Both the position numbers and the translations under genes were made by a program. DNA of 51,615 nt from the NCBI GenBank assembly GCA_910578185.1, contig CAJTPN010000013.1:1-51615 (forward strand), given 5' to 3'. Origin of the DNA: an uncultured Acetatifactor sp. GTDB taxonomy: Bacteria; Bacillota; Clostridia; Lachnospirales; Lachnospiraceae. The notes beneath the pieces were generated by a model that was not told the DNA's origin, did not search any database, and saw nothing but the letters and a program-made list of their open reading frames with translations. Positions 16,698 to 25,597 of the stretch are shown here, in pieces; position 1 is the stretch's first letter; each line of letters opens with the position of its first letter.

Positions 16698-18091
16698 TAT
16701 TCGGCATATATTTAGGATGGAATAAGGGAAGGGGAAGGAAGTGCGTTGCCGTAAAGAGAAAAGTTTTGTCTGCCAATTTTTGGAAAAAAATGCTGGTACT
16801 GGCGGTTTCGGTTCTGGGGATACAGATATTGACAAATGGCTGTGGTGCCGCAGAGATCACGGAGCAACAAGATACTATGAAAGGCGCCATGGGGAAAAGT
16901 CTGGCGGACGGGCTGTCGCTTATGCTATATGATCAATTTCTGCCCGGTGCCGTGGCTTGGGCAAATAGAGGAAACAAGACATACTGGCTGATACAGGAAC
17001 AGATTGAAAGTCTACTTCCATTTTTTGGTTATCTGACAAACGGGGCACCGGAGGAAGAAGGCCAGGCCTCATTGGATCCTCGTACAATTTTTCTGGCGGA
17101 AGCGGAGGATGGAAGATATGTGATGGCAGATGGGCAGGACAACGAAGGTGAGGAAACGGAGTATTTGGAATCGTCGGAAAACGTTATACAACCGCCGGAA
17201 GATATGGGGGAGCCATTGGAGTCAGAGATTGAGGAGACCATGGGAGAGACCTTGGACGAATTATTGAAAGCGGAAAATGATGCGCTTCTCCAACTGCAGT
17301 ATTCGTCATTTATGCCCCATGGGAGACAGGAGCAGATCAGTTTGGAGACGTTACAGGATTATGATATCCTGCTCAGACAGTTTTACACAGTGGACGCCAA
17401 CACCATGGTGGGCAGTGACCAGCTGAATGCAGATAAATTGTTAGATGCGGACCTGACGATATCAAGGGAAGATCCCGGGCCGCAGATTTTGATTTATCAC
17501 ACCCATTCCCAGGAAGCTTTTTCGGATTCCGTATCAGGAGACGAGTCCACTTCCATCATGGGGGTTGGAGACCGGTTGACGGAGATATTGACACAGGACT
17601 ATGGTTATGAAGTGCTTCACCACAGGGGTAAGTACGATGTAAATACGCGAGACGACGCCTATTCCAATGCACTGTCGGATATAGAACAGGTGTTGAAGGA
17701 GAATCCGTCCATTCAGGTGGTAATCGACTTACATAGGGATGAAATGCCCGAGGGAACTAGGCTGGTGATGGATTTGGACGGCAGACCCACAGCCCGCTTC
17801 ATGTTCTTTAACGGTTTGTCACGCACCAAAAAGACCGGCAATATCGCATATCTATATAATGAAAATCTGGAAAGCAATCTGGCGTTTTCGTTTCAGATGC
17901 AACTGAAAGCAATGGAATATTATCCAGGTTTAACCAGGAGAATATACTTGAAAGGGTATCGCTATAACATGCATCTCAAACCAAGGTATCTGTTAATTGA
18001 ACTGGGTGCGCAGAACAATACTGTGGAGGAGGCAATGAATGCCTGTGATCCCCTGGCGCATATATTGGATATGGTGCTTTCGGGAAATTGA
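16694..18091 (+). CDS. spoIIP: Stage II sporulation protein P (SpoIIP)
   Basis: About 465 residues. SpoIIP is the amidase/endopeptidase of the DMP complex that trims peptidoglycan during engulfment. A basic N-terminus (KRKVLSANFWKK) precedes one membrane helix (LVLAVSVLGIQIL). An acidic linker follows, then the catalytic domain with ILIYHTHSQEAF, VVIDLHRD and the late NNTVEEAMNACDPLAHI segment. The start is uncertain: TTG at 16694 overlaps the gpr stop but lacks a well-spaced ribosome site; TTG at 16766 and ATG at 16790 are in frame and keep the membrane helix. Confidence 0.92.
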   Translation: MIFGIYLGWNKGRGRKCVAVKRKVLSANFWKKMLVLAVSVLGIQILTNGCGAAEITEQQDTMKGAMGKSLADGLSLMLYDQFLPGAVAWANRGNKTYWLIQEQIESLLPFFGYLTNGAPEEEGQASLDPRTIFLAEAEDGRYVMADGQDNEGEETEYLESSENVIQPPEDMGEPLESEIEETMGETLDELLKAENDALLQLQYSSFMPHGRQEQISLETLQDYDILLRQFYTVDANTMVGSDQLNADKLLDADLTISREDPGPQILIYHTHSQEAFSDSVSGDESTSIMGVGDRLTEILTQDYGYEVLHHRGKYDVNTRDDAYSNALSDIEQVLKENPSIQVVIDLHRDEMPEGTRLVMDLDGRPTARFMFFNGLSRTKKTGNIAYLYNENLESNLAFSFQMQLKAMEYYPGLTRRIYLKGYRYNMHLKPRYLLIELGAQNNTVEEAMNACDPLAHILDMVLSGN

Positions 18092-18099
18092 TTATTGTC

Positions 18100-18128
18100 T
18101 GGACAATCCTGTAAAATTCTGATACAAT
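18100..18128 (+). promoter_or_regulatory. lepA promoter
   Basis: TGGACA (18100-18105), 17 bp, TACAAT (18123-18128), starting 9 bp after the spoIIP stop. It would let lepA and hemW be expressed in vegetative cells, independent of the sporulation genes upstream. Confidence 0.65.
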
Positions 18129-18185
18129 CAACCTTGTTGACAATGGGCCGAAGGGCCGGACAGGAATTGAGGAACGGGAGCAGAA

Positions 18186-20006
18186 ATGGGAACAGAAGCC
18201 AGAGGACAGGAAAAAATTCGGAATTTTTGTATTATCGCTCATATAGATCACGGAAAATCAACATTGGCAGATCGAATTATAGAACATACCGGTCTTTTGA
18301 CCAGCCGGGAGATGCAGGAACAGGTGCTTGATAATATGGACTTGGAGAGAGAGAGGGGCATTACCATCAAGGCACAGGCTGTCCGCACGGTATATAAGGC
18401 ACAGGACGAAGAGGAATATATTTTAAATCTGATTGATACACCCGGCCATGTGGACTTTAACTATGAGGTAAGCCGCTCTCTTGCCGCCTGTGACGGAGCT
18501 GTTCTTGTGGTGGATGCGGCTCAGGGAGTTGAGGCCCAGACGTTGGCAAATGTCTATATGGCATTGGATCACAATCTGGATGTGTTTCCGGTGATCAACA
18601 AGATTGATTTGCCCAGTGCCGATCCGCAGCGCGTCATTGAAGAGATAGAGGATGTGATAGGCATTGAAGCCCATGACGCGCCTTTGATTTCCGCAAAAAA
18701 CGGTATCGGTATCGAAGATGTGCTGGAACAGATTGTGGCAAAAGTTCCCGCGCCCAAAGGGGATCCGCAGAATCCGTTGAAGGCGTTAATCTTTGATTCT
18801 CTGTATGATTCTTATAAAGGTGTAATTATTTTTTGTCGTATTGTGGAAGGAACCGTAAAGAAGGGCACGATGATCCGGATGATGGCCACGGGGGCAAAAG
18901 AGGAAGTAGTGGAGGTAGGGTATTTTGGAGCGGGACGTTTTATTCCCTGTGAGGAATTATCGGCCGGTATGGTGGGCTATATTACGGCGTCTATTAAGAA
19001 TGTGAAAGATACGGCTGTGGGCGATACTGTGACGGATGATGAACGCCCCTGCGACGGCCCCCTGCCCGGTTACAAAAAAGTACAGTCCATGGTTTATTGC
19101 GGGATGTATCCGGCAGACGGTGCCAAGTATCCGGATCTACGAGATGCATTGGAAAAACTGCAGTTAAATGATGCTTCTTTGCATTATGAACCGGAGACAT
19201 CCATCGCTTTGGGGTTTGGTTTCAGATGTGGTTTCCTTGGGCTTTTGCACCTGGAGGTGATTCAGGAGAGATTGGAGAGAGAATACAATTTGGATCTGGT
19301 GACCACTGCTCCAGGCGTTGTGTATAAAGTATACAAGACCAATGGGGAAGTTATCGAGCTGACTAACCCTTCCAATTTGCCGGATCCTTCCCTGATAGAA
19401 CATATGGAAGAACCTGTGGTCAGCGCGGAGATAATGGTTACCAGTGAGTTCATTGGATCCATTATGGAGCTTTGCCAGGAACGGCGCGGACGTTATCTGG
19501 GTATGGAGTATATAGAGGCCGGTCGCGCTCTGCTTAAATACGAGTTGCCTTTGAACGAAATAATATATGACTTTTTTGATGCCTTGAAATCCCGTTCCAG
19601 AGGATATGCTTCTTTTGATTACGATATCAAGGGGTACGAGACATCGAAGCTTGTAAAGCTGGATATCCTGATAAATAAGGAGGAGGTGGATGCCCTTTCC
19701 TTTATCGTTCATGGGGATTCGGCATATGAACGGGGACGTAGGATGTGCGAGAAGCTGAAGGATGAGATACCGAGGCATTTGTTTGAGATTCCTATCCAGG
19801 CGGCGGTGGGAGGAAAGGTGATCGCAAGGGAGACCGTGAAGGCGATGCGCAAGGATGTATTGGCAAAGTGTTATGGCGGCGATATCACTAGAAAGAAAAA
19901 GCTCCTGGAGAAACAGAAGGAAGGAAAAAAGCGCATGCGACAGATAGGAAGTGTGGAAGTACCCCAGAAAGCATTTATGAGCGTGCTGAAACTGGATGAC
20001 AAATAG
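18186..20006 (+). CDS. lepA: Elongation factor 4 (LepA)
   Basis: A 606-residue translational GTPase. G1 is AHIDHGKSTLADR, G2 RERGITIKAQ, G3 DTPGHVDFNYEVSRSL, G4 NKIDLP and G5 SAKNG. The LepA-specific C-terminal domain ends with DITRKKKLLEKQKEGKKRMRQ and the VEVPQKAF segment. Full length. It acts at the ribosome during initiation or elongation under stress. GGGAG precedes the ATG. hemW follows after 3 bp. Confidence 0.98.
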   Translation: MGTEARGQEKIRNFCIIAHIDHGKSTLADRIIEHTGLLTSREMQEQVLDNMDLERERGITIKAQAVRTVYKAQDEEEYILNLIDTPGHVDFNYEVSRSLAACDGAVLVVDAAQGVEAQTLANVYMALDHNLDVFPVINKIDLPSADPQRVIEEIEDVIGIEAHDAPLISAKNGIGIEDVLEQIVAKVPAPKGDPQNPLKALIFDSLYDSYKGVIIFCRIVEGTVKKGTMIRMMATGAKEEVVEVGYFGAGRFIPCEELSAGMVGYITASIKNVKDTAVGDTVTDDERPCDGPLPGYKKVQSMVYCGMYPADGAKYPDLRDALEKLQLNDASLHYEPETSIALGFGFRCGFLGLLHLEVIQERLEREYNLDLVTTAPGVVYKVYKTNGEVIELTNPSNLPDPSLIEHMEEPVVSAEIMVTSEFIGSIMELCQERRGRYLGMEYIEAGRALLKYELPLNEIIYDFFDALKSRSRGYASFDYDIKGYETSKLVKLDILINKEEVDALSFIVHGDSAYERGRRMCEKLKDEIPRHLFEIPIQAAVGGKVIARETVKAMRKDVLAKCYGGDITRKKKLLEKQKEGKKRMRQIGSVEVPQKAFMSVLKLDDK

Positions 20007-20009
20007 GAT

Positions 20010-21185
20010 ATGAAAGAATCGGGATTAAAACGGCTTGGAATGTATTTCCACATTCCCTTTTGTGTCAAAAAGTGTCTGTATTGCGATTTCCTCTCGGCAC
20101 CGGCGGATGAGGCCACAAAGAAAGGTTATATGGAGGCACTTTGCGAGGAGACAGCCGGAAGCGCATTGAAATATAAAAAGTATGGGGTGGAGACAATATT
20201 TTTGGGAGGTGGAACGCCCTCGGTGGTACCGGTGGAATGGGTGGAAGGGCTGATTTCTGTGATAAGGGAACACTATCATATGGAACAATGTTCTGAGGTG
20301 ACAATGGAGGTTAATCCGGGAACCGTTTCTCCCCAGGCGCTTGAGCGTTACAAAATGGCGGGAGTCAATCGTCTGAGTATCGGATTGCAGTCATCCCATA
20401 ATGAAGAATTGGCTGTGCTGGGCAGAGTTCACACATGGGAACAGTTTATGGAGACTTATCAGGCAGCCAGAGACGTGGGTTTTGATAATATCAATGTGGA
20501 CTTGATGAGTGCTTTACCCGGGCAGACCTTATCCCGATATAGGGAGACGCTGGAGAATGTTGTGGCATTGACGCCTTCGCCGGAACATATATCCGCCTAT
20601 GGATTGATTTTGGAAGAGGGAACGCCTTTTTATGTAAATTATGAAAAGGGCTGTCTGGCTGTGCCGGATGAGGATACCGACAGGGTAATGTATCATGAAA
20701 CCAAACGTTTCCTGGAGAAAATGGGGTATCACAGATATGAGATATCCAATTTTGCCAGGGAGGGGTATGAGTGCCGTCACAACTGTGGCTATTGGCAGCG
20801 GGAAGAATATGTGGGCTTTGGAATTGGTGCTGCTTCCCTGATTGAGAATGTTCGATTTCAAAATAGCAGCGATCTGAAGCATTATCTGCAAGAACCAATG
20901 GGCTGTGGGCAGGGATTCCATGTGTTGAACAGGCGGGAACAGATGGAAGAGTTTATGTTTCTGGGGCTGCGGATGACGGAAGGGGTAAGTCTGGAGGTGT
21001 TTCAGAAACTGTTTGGATGTACAATGGAATCCGTTTATGGTGATGTGATTCAGAAAAACAGGCAGGAAGGGCTTTTAGAAATCTTTTCTGGTTCCAGGAC
21101 CGATGAGGATTGTGTCAGGCTGGCATTGACGGAATTTGGGATTGATGTGAGTAATTATGTCATGGCGCAGTTTTTACTGTCATGA
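20010..21185 (+). CDS. hemW: Radical SAM heme chaperone HemW
   Basis: A 391-residue radical SAM protein. The Fe-S motif is CVKKCLYCDF (residues 18-25), followed by GGGTPS, EVNPGT, NRLSIGLQS and the HemW-type YEISNFAREGYECRHN with a His/Cys segment. HemW passes heme to respiratory proteins and is often mislabelled as coproporphyrinogen oxidase; the N-terminal CxxxCxxC followed by Asp-Phe marks the HemW group. It lies directly behind lepA, an arrangement conserved in Firmicutes. Confidence 0.92.
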   Translation: MKESGLKRLGMYFHIPFCVKKCLYCDFLSAPADEATKKGYMEALCEETAGSALKYKKYGVETIFLGGGTPSVVPVEWVEGLISVIREHYHMEQCSEVTMEVNPGTVSPQALERYKMAGVNRLSIGLQSSHNEELAVLGRVHTWEQFMETYQAARDVGFDNINVDLMSALPGQTLSRYRETLENVVALTPSPEHISAYGLILEEGTPFYVNYEKGCLAVPDEDTDRVMYHETKRFLEKMGYHRYEISNFAREGYECRHNCGYWQREEYVGFGIGAASLIENVRFQNSSDLKHYLQEPMGCGQGFHVLNRREQMEEFMFLGLRMTEGVSLEVFQKLFGCTMESVYGDVIQKNRQEGLLEIFSGSRTDEDCVRLALTEFGIDVSNYVMAQFLLS

Positions 21186-21246
21186 CAGGCACCATGGATG
21201 AAATGATTACATAAAATATGTTAAGAGTAATCCATGGGGGTTTGGT

Positions 21247-21882
21247 TTGGAGACATTTCAAAAGCCGTTGACCCAGGAGGAAGAAGCGGAATATATTCGG
21301 CTGCTGCGGGATGGCTCTCCGGAGGAAGCATTGCGGGCGCAGAAGATATTGGTCGAACGGAATTTGCGCCTGGTAGTCCATATTGTCAAGAAATACCAGA
21401 ATGCGGATGAGGATATAGAGGATTTCATTTCCATAGGCTGTATTGGCCTGATCAAGGGGATTAGAACTTTTGATGACAAGAAGGGACGTCTTGCAACCTA
21501 CGCATGCAGATGCATTGAGAATGAACTATTAATGTTCCTGAGAGGGAAAAAGAAGTCTTCTCGTGAAGTTTCCCTTTTTGAACCCATCGGACAGGATAAA
21601 GAGGGAAATGAGATTCATCTGGTGGACGTGATTGAGCAGAGCCAGCCTGATATTGTCGAAAATATGGAGCTTACGGGAAATATCAAGAGACTTTTCGCCC
21701 TGATGGATACGGATCTGACCGAGAGAGAGAGACAGATACTGATTATGCGCTACGGGCTGTATGGAAATCGGGAAGTGACGCAAAGTGAGATCGGAGAGGC
21801 ACTTGGGATATCCAGGAGTTACGTGTCAAGGATTGAGAAGAAAGCGTTGGGAAAGCTTCGGGAGAAGTTTGAGCAGGGGTGA
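21247..21882 (+). CDS. sigK: Sporulation sigma factor SigK, without pro-sequence
   Basis: A 211-residue sigma factor for late mother-cell transcription. FQKPLTQEEEAEY, NLRLVVHIVKKYQNADEDIEDFISIGCIGLIKGI and VSLFEPIGQDKEGNEIHLVDVIE are diagnostic of SigK. The region-4 helix-turn-helix is EIGEALGISRSYVSRIEKKAL. It starts at TTG with GGGGG six bases upstream. The frame upstream reaches a stop after 15 codons with no ATG or GTG, so the membrane-anchoring pro-sequence of Bacillus pro-SigK is missing. The gene is intact and not split by a skin element, but its last 63 bases are duplicated at 29974, and an island lies directly after its stop. Confidence 0.93.
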   Translation: METFQKPLTQEEEAEYIRLLRDGSPEEALRAQKILVERNLRLVVHIVKKYQNADEDIEDFISIGCIGLIKGIRTFDDKKGRLATYACRCIENELLMFLRGKKKSSREVSLFEPIGQDKEGNEIHLVDVIEQSQPDIVENMELTGNIKRLFALMDTDLTERERQILIMRYGLYGNREVTQSEIGEALGISRSYVSRIEKKALGKLREKFEQG

Positions 21883-21885
21883 GCG
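21820..21885 (+). repeat. Direct repeat, copy 1 (sigK 3' end, attL-like)
   Basis: 66 bp identical to 29974-30039, covering the last 21 codons of sigK and three bases after the stop. A shared CAGGAG also lies just before each copy, with a one-base length difference between. Confidence 0.95.
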
Positions 21886-21995
21886 GGGATTTGTTTATGA
21901 ACCAAGGGAAACTATAAAATGTAAAAGTACGTATGTTAATTGGTAGCCTTTGAACTACATTGTTTTATAAATAATGGGAAATACCATATAAAATG

Positions 21996-22023
21996 GGGGC
22001 GGCCTTTGGGTTGCTCCTGTTTT
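21996..22023 (+). terminator. Possible island-borne terminator behind sigK
   Basis: GGGGCGGCC (21996-22004) and GGTTGCTCC (22009-22017) pair over 9 bp with G-U wobbles and a TTTG loop, followed by TGTTTT. It may replace the original sigK terminator that the insertion moved away. Confidence 0.5.
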
Positions 22024-22094
22024 ATTGCTTTAGGGAATCTATTTATAAAGCAGAAAAACCGAAAAAACAAAATAATTAACACAAATGATTTTTA

Positions 22095-22123
22095 TTGAAT
22101 AAACAGAAAGCTGGATGTATAAT
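22095..22123 (+). promoter_or_regulatory. Promoter of the vsr-led operon
   Basis: TTGAAT (22095-22100), 17 bp, TATAAT (22118-22123), about 33 bp before the vsr ATG. The leader is short and has only a weak GGTGAA ribosome site. Confidence 0.75.
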
Positions 22124-22155
22124 ATTACCAAAACTGTGTAAAAATGGTGAATTAG

Positions 22156-22611
22156 ATGGATGTATTAAGCAAAGAACAGCGACATCACAATATGGCAAAT
22201 ATAAAAGGCAAAGATACTTCTATTGAGGTAAGATTGCGAAAGGCATTGTGGCATAAGGGCTATAGATATAGAAAAAATTATAGTCAGCTTCCGGGAAAGC
22301 CAGATATTGTTCTGACAAAGTATAAGATCGTGATTTTTTGCGATAGTGAGTTTTTTCATGGCAAGGACTGGGATAAACTGAGTAAAAAGCTTGAACAGAG
22401 TAATAATGGTGAATTTTGGATTAAGAAGATCGCCAGAAATAAAAAACGGGATGAAGAAATTGAAAAACGATTATCTTATATGGGTTGGACAGTTTTGCGA
22501 TTTTGGGGAAGAGACATTTTAAAGAATGCAGATGAATGTGTACAGGTAATCGAAGAGACATTATGGCAACAGAAAATATCGGATGTGGGTTGGATACAGT
22601 GGGATGATTAA
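22156..22611 (+). CDS. Vsr-like endonuclease with altered active site
   Basis: A 151-residue protein of the Vsr (very short patch repair) fold, which in E. coli nicks at T:G mismatches left by Dcm. The family frame is clear: MANIKGKDTSIEVRLRKALW, LPGKPDIV, then FWIKKIARNKKRDEE and LGW-type MGWTVLRFW. Aligned by eye to E. coli Vsr, catalytic D51 corresponds to D50 and H69 to H68, but H64 is replaced by D63 within FCDSEFFHG, giving a D-x-E pattern more like PD-(D/E)xK nucleases. In a cluster with a methyltransferase and GHKL protein it may serve as the restriction nuclease rather than a repair enzyme. First gene of the operon. Confidence 0.85.
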   Translation: MDVLSKEQRHHNMANIKGKDTSIEVRLRKALWHKGYRYRKNYSQLPGKPDIVLTKYKIVIFCDSEFFHGKDWDKLSKKLEQSNNGEFWIKKIARNKKRDEEIEKRLSYMGWTVLRFWGRDILKNADECVQVIEETLWQQKISDVGWIQWDD

Positions 22612-22634
22612 AAGTCTTGAATGGAGGTTTCGGA

Positions 22635-25595
22635 ATGGCTAATTTCAGAACAAAAGCCAGAGCGATTGATTTGTTGGGAAAAACGCAAATTGCTGATTTG
22701 CCAACAGCCATTACGGAGTTGTGGAAAAATGGGTATGATGCATATGGTGATTACCTGGCAGCAAGATTGTATCATGGCGGATATAGAGATGTACAGGATG
22801 ATATTTTTCTTATTTCAGATGATGGACGTGGAATGGATGAAAATGATATTCTGAACAATTGGATTGTAATAGGTACAGGAAATAAAAAAGAATATAGCAG
22901 TGGATTAAGCGAGGAAGACCGGCTATGTAAAAAGGAAAGGGTACCATTGGGAGAAAAGGGAATTGGTCGTTTGTCCGTGGCGTACTTGGGGAATCATATG
23001 CTGATGTTTTCCAAAAAAGCGGACAGTGATATACAGATACTTTTCATGAATTGGAAGATTCTTGACAACTATGAAATGTATCTGGATGAAGTTGAAATCC
23101 CTTTGACTCACTTGGAAACATTGGATTCTCTGGAAGACGCTTATGCAGAACTTGAAAATGAATTCAGAAAAAATTTCAATAGTGAGTCATGGAAAATGTT
23201 CGAGGAAGTTAAGCAAAGCGTATTAAATGATTTGACAGTTTATCATAGAATCCCCAAAACAATAGAAGAGACAGTGAAAGAACATTTTGAAACATATAAA
23301 CATGGAACTATCTTTGTTGTTTTTGATCCGATTTCAGAATTAAGAGAACTGGAGATGGAGAATAGTCCTGAGATTGTACTTGCAGAAGACAGAGAGAGGT
23401 TCGCAGAGCAAACGAATTATATTCGTTCTGCTTTATCAGGCTTATTTAACCCTTTTGATAAAAAGTTGGTGGCTGAGAGAGAAATTGATTTAAAAAAAAG
23501 CAGGGATGAAACACAAGAGGATAGTCCGTGTTTTATGGTATATGGTAACGATGGTATGGCAGATACTGTTCATGACTTTCTGCAGCTGAAAGATTCTTTT
23601 TCAGAAGCAGAGTTTGAGACTTGTGAACACTGGATTATGGGTACATTTGATTTGGATGGTAGATTTACAGGAAAGATAAAACAATATAACAATGAAGTCC
23701 TGGACTACCAATATGTTCCCAGAAATAGACTGAGGACAAAAATAGGTAAGATGGATTTGAAGGTTGCTTTTTGGGAAGCAGTCGAAAAAAACAGTATTAT
23801 GTCTGGAGAAAAGTGGAATGTATATGAAAAAAAGGCGGAAAACTATGGAGGACTTGCGATATACAGAGACGGGTTCCGGGTTTTGCCTTACGGACGTGTT
23901 GACTTTGATTTTTTAGGGTTTGAAGAGAATAGATCCAAAGGCGCAGGTTATTATTACTTTTCGCACCGGAAGATGTTTGGATATATTGGTATTTCAAAGA
24001 AAGAGAATCCTAAGCTGATAGATAAGTCAGGGAGAGAAGGATTGATTTCCAATGAGGCATACAGAAGTATGCGGGGGTTGTTGAAAGACTTTTTTAAAGA
24101 GGTCGGTGTGAAATATTTTGGGACAGCTTCTGAGGGAAGAAAAAGATTTACCGGTGAACTGCAGTATAGGAAGCAAAAGGAAGAATTGATAGAAAAGGAA
24201 AAACAAAGAAACAGGAAGAAGCTTATGGAACTCAATAAGCGGTTGAAAACCCAGCAAAAAGAATTGGGTATTCTTGAAGAGGAAATAAAATCCCTGAAAC
24301 TCCGGTTGGACGAAAAACTGAAAAGGGAGCAGATTGTCAAGAGCGAAGAAAGGCAATTGCTTTCAGAAATTAACAGTTTGCAGTTAAAAGTAATCAGCGT
24401 TAAGACTATATTAGATCCAGATATTAGTTTTGAGGGAAATGAAAGCATTCAGGATTTGTATTATTCATATGAAGATCAACGGAACAAGATAGTAGATGAG
24501 TTGACAGAATTAAGCAGTATAGTCATGGATAATGTCTACAAAAATGGGTTGGCAGAAGAATATAAAGAAAAGTATAAGGAAATATCTGAGGAAATTAGTC
24601 AGACATTAGATATCTGTAAAAAACAGTTGGATGACATTGTTTATCAGATTCGTCTGAATGTGAACCAGAAGATTGATGAACTGAGGAAGATATTAAAGGA
24701 TTTATCCCCGGAAGCAATTAATCTGGAAGAATTGAGTGATGATAACACACGAACTTGTATTTCCAATCTCAATTCCCGATATGGTGAGATGTTGGATATA
24801 TGTAATCAGTATCTGATGAATTATTTTAAGATATTATCTTTACAGGAACCGGGTGGTCAGGGGCTAAGCTTGTTGGAGGCGTATAAAAGCAGGGAAATTG
24901 AGTTGACAAACAGGGTTGATATGTTTTATGAGCTTGCACAGGTAGGATTATCTATTGATGTTATAGATCATCAGTTTAATGTATTATATTCAGAAATCAG
25001 TAAGGAATTGCAGAATTTTGCATATGAAGCAAGAGGTAATCAGAGATTGGGAGAAATATGTCAGTCCATAAAGATGTCGTTTCAGCATATGGAGACAAAT
25101 CATAAGATGTTAATGCCTTTATATAGAAATACAAGGCGTGTAAGGAAAAACATATCTGGAGAAGACATAAAGAGTACACTGCTTGATTTCTATGGAAAGG
25201 CGATGGATAAGGCCGATATTTCTTTCGAATGTACTGATGTTTTTTGCAGACAGATATATTACAGTTTTGAATCTATGTTACTGCCAGTATTTATCAATAT
25301 AGTGAACAATGCTATATACTGGGTTGGATTTGCGGAGAATAAAATAATTAAAATCGATGTAGACGATAACAAAACGCTGATTATGAATTCCGGTCCGCAG
25401 ATGTCCCATACGGAATTGGAAAGATGCTTTGATATCTTTTACACAAAAAAGCCAAATGGAAGAGGAATCGGACTTTTTTTGGCAAAAAGAAACCTTAATG
25501 CAATAGATTTTGACATTTATGCAACAAATGACCAGGAATTAAATCAGTTAAATGGTTCCTGCTTTGTTATTTTAAGCTTACATGGAGATGAGTGA
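22635..25595 (+). CDS. Double-GHKL protein: MORC/Hsp90-like ATPase fused to a histidine-kinase module
   Basis: About 986 residues. N-terminal GHKL ATPase: N-box E28-L-W-K-N32-G-Y-D35, G1 DDGRGM at 62-67, glycine loop GEKGIGRLS at 106-114. A long Lys/Glu-rich coiled coil follows at roughly 510-600. A second module begins with a DHp-like helix carrying H779 in VIDHQFN, then a second ATPase: N-box with N891-N892 (INIVNNAIYW), degenerate G1 MNSGPQM, F-box FDIFYTKK and glycine box GRGIGLFL at 942-949. ATG at 22635 has GGAGG upstream; a TTG 18 bp earlier is less likely. Its stop lies beside the start of the receiver-like gene. MORC-like GHKL ATPases are known in restriction-modification loci; phosphotransfer to the neighbour is inferred. 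Confidence 0.85.
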   Translation: MANFRTKARAIDLLGKTQIADLPTAITELWKNGYDAYGDYLAARLYHGGYRDVQDDIFLISDDGRGMDENDILNNWIVIGTGNKKEYSSGLSEEDRLCKKERVPLGEKGIGRLSVAYLGNHMLMFSKKADSDIQILFMNWKILDNYEMYLDEVEIPLTHLETLDSLEDAYAELENEFRKNFNSESWKMFEEVKQSVLNDLTVYHRIPKTIEETVKEHFETYKHGTIFVVFDPISELRELEMENSPEIVLAEDRERFAEQTNYIRSALSGLFNPFDKKLVAEREIDLKKSRDETQEDSPCFMVYGNDGMADTVHDFLQLKDSFSEAEFETCEHWIMGTFDLDGRFTGKIKQYNNEVLDYQYVPRNRLRTKIGKMDLKVAFWEAVEKNSIMSGEKWNVYEKKAENYGGLAIYRDGFRVLPYGRVDFDFLGFEENRSKGAGYYYFSHRKMFGYIGISKKENPKLIDKSGREGLISNEAYRSMRGLLKDFFKEVGVKYFGTASEGRKRFTGELQYRKQKEELIEKEKQRNRKKLMELNKRLKTQQKELGILEEEIKSLKLRLDEKLKREQIVKSEERQLLSEINSLQLKVISVKTILDPDISFEGNESIQDLYYSYEDQRNKIVDELTELSSIVMDNVYKNGLAEEYKEKYKEISEEISQTLDICKKQLDDIVYQIRLNVNQKIDELRKILKDLSPEAINLEELSDDNTRTCISNLNSRYGEMLDICNQYLMNYFKILSLQEPGGQGLSLLEAYKSREIELTNRVDMFYELAQVGLSIDVIDHQFNVLYSEISKELQNFAYEARGNQRLGEICQSIKMSFQHMETNHKMLMPLYRNTRRVRKNISGEDIKSTLLDFYGKAMDKADISFECTDVFCRQIYYSFESMLLPVFINIVNNAIYWVGFAENKIIKIDVDDNKTLIMNSGPQMSHTELERCFDIFYTKKPNGRGIGLFLAKRNLNAIDFDIYATNDQELNQLNGSCFVILSLHGDE

Positions 25596-25597
25596 AA

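Noticed and set aside
21247..21882. Skin-like disruption of sigK
   Set aside because: sigK is complete with all regions; the island sits after the stop and only duplicates the end.
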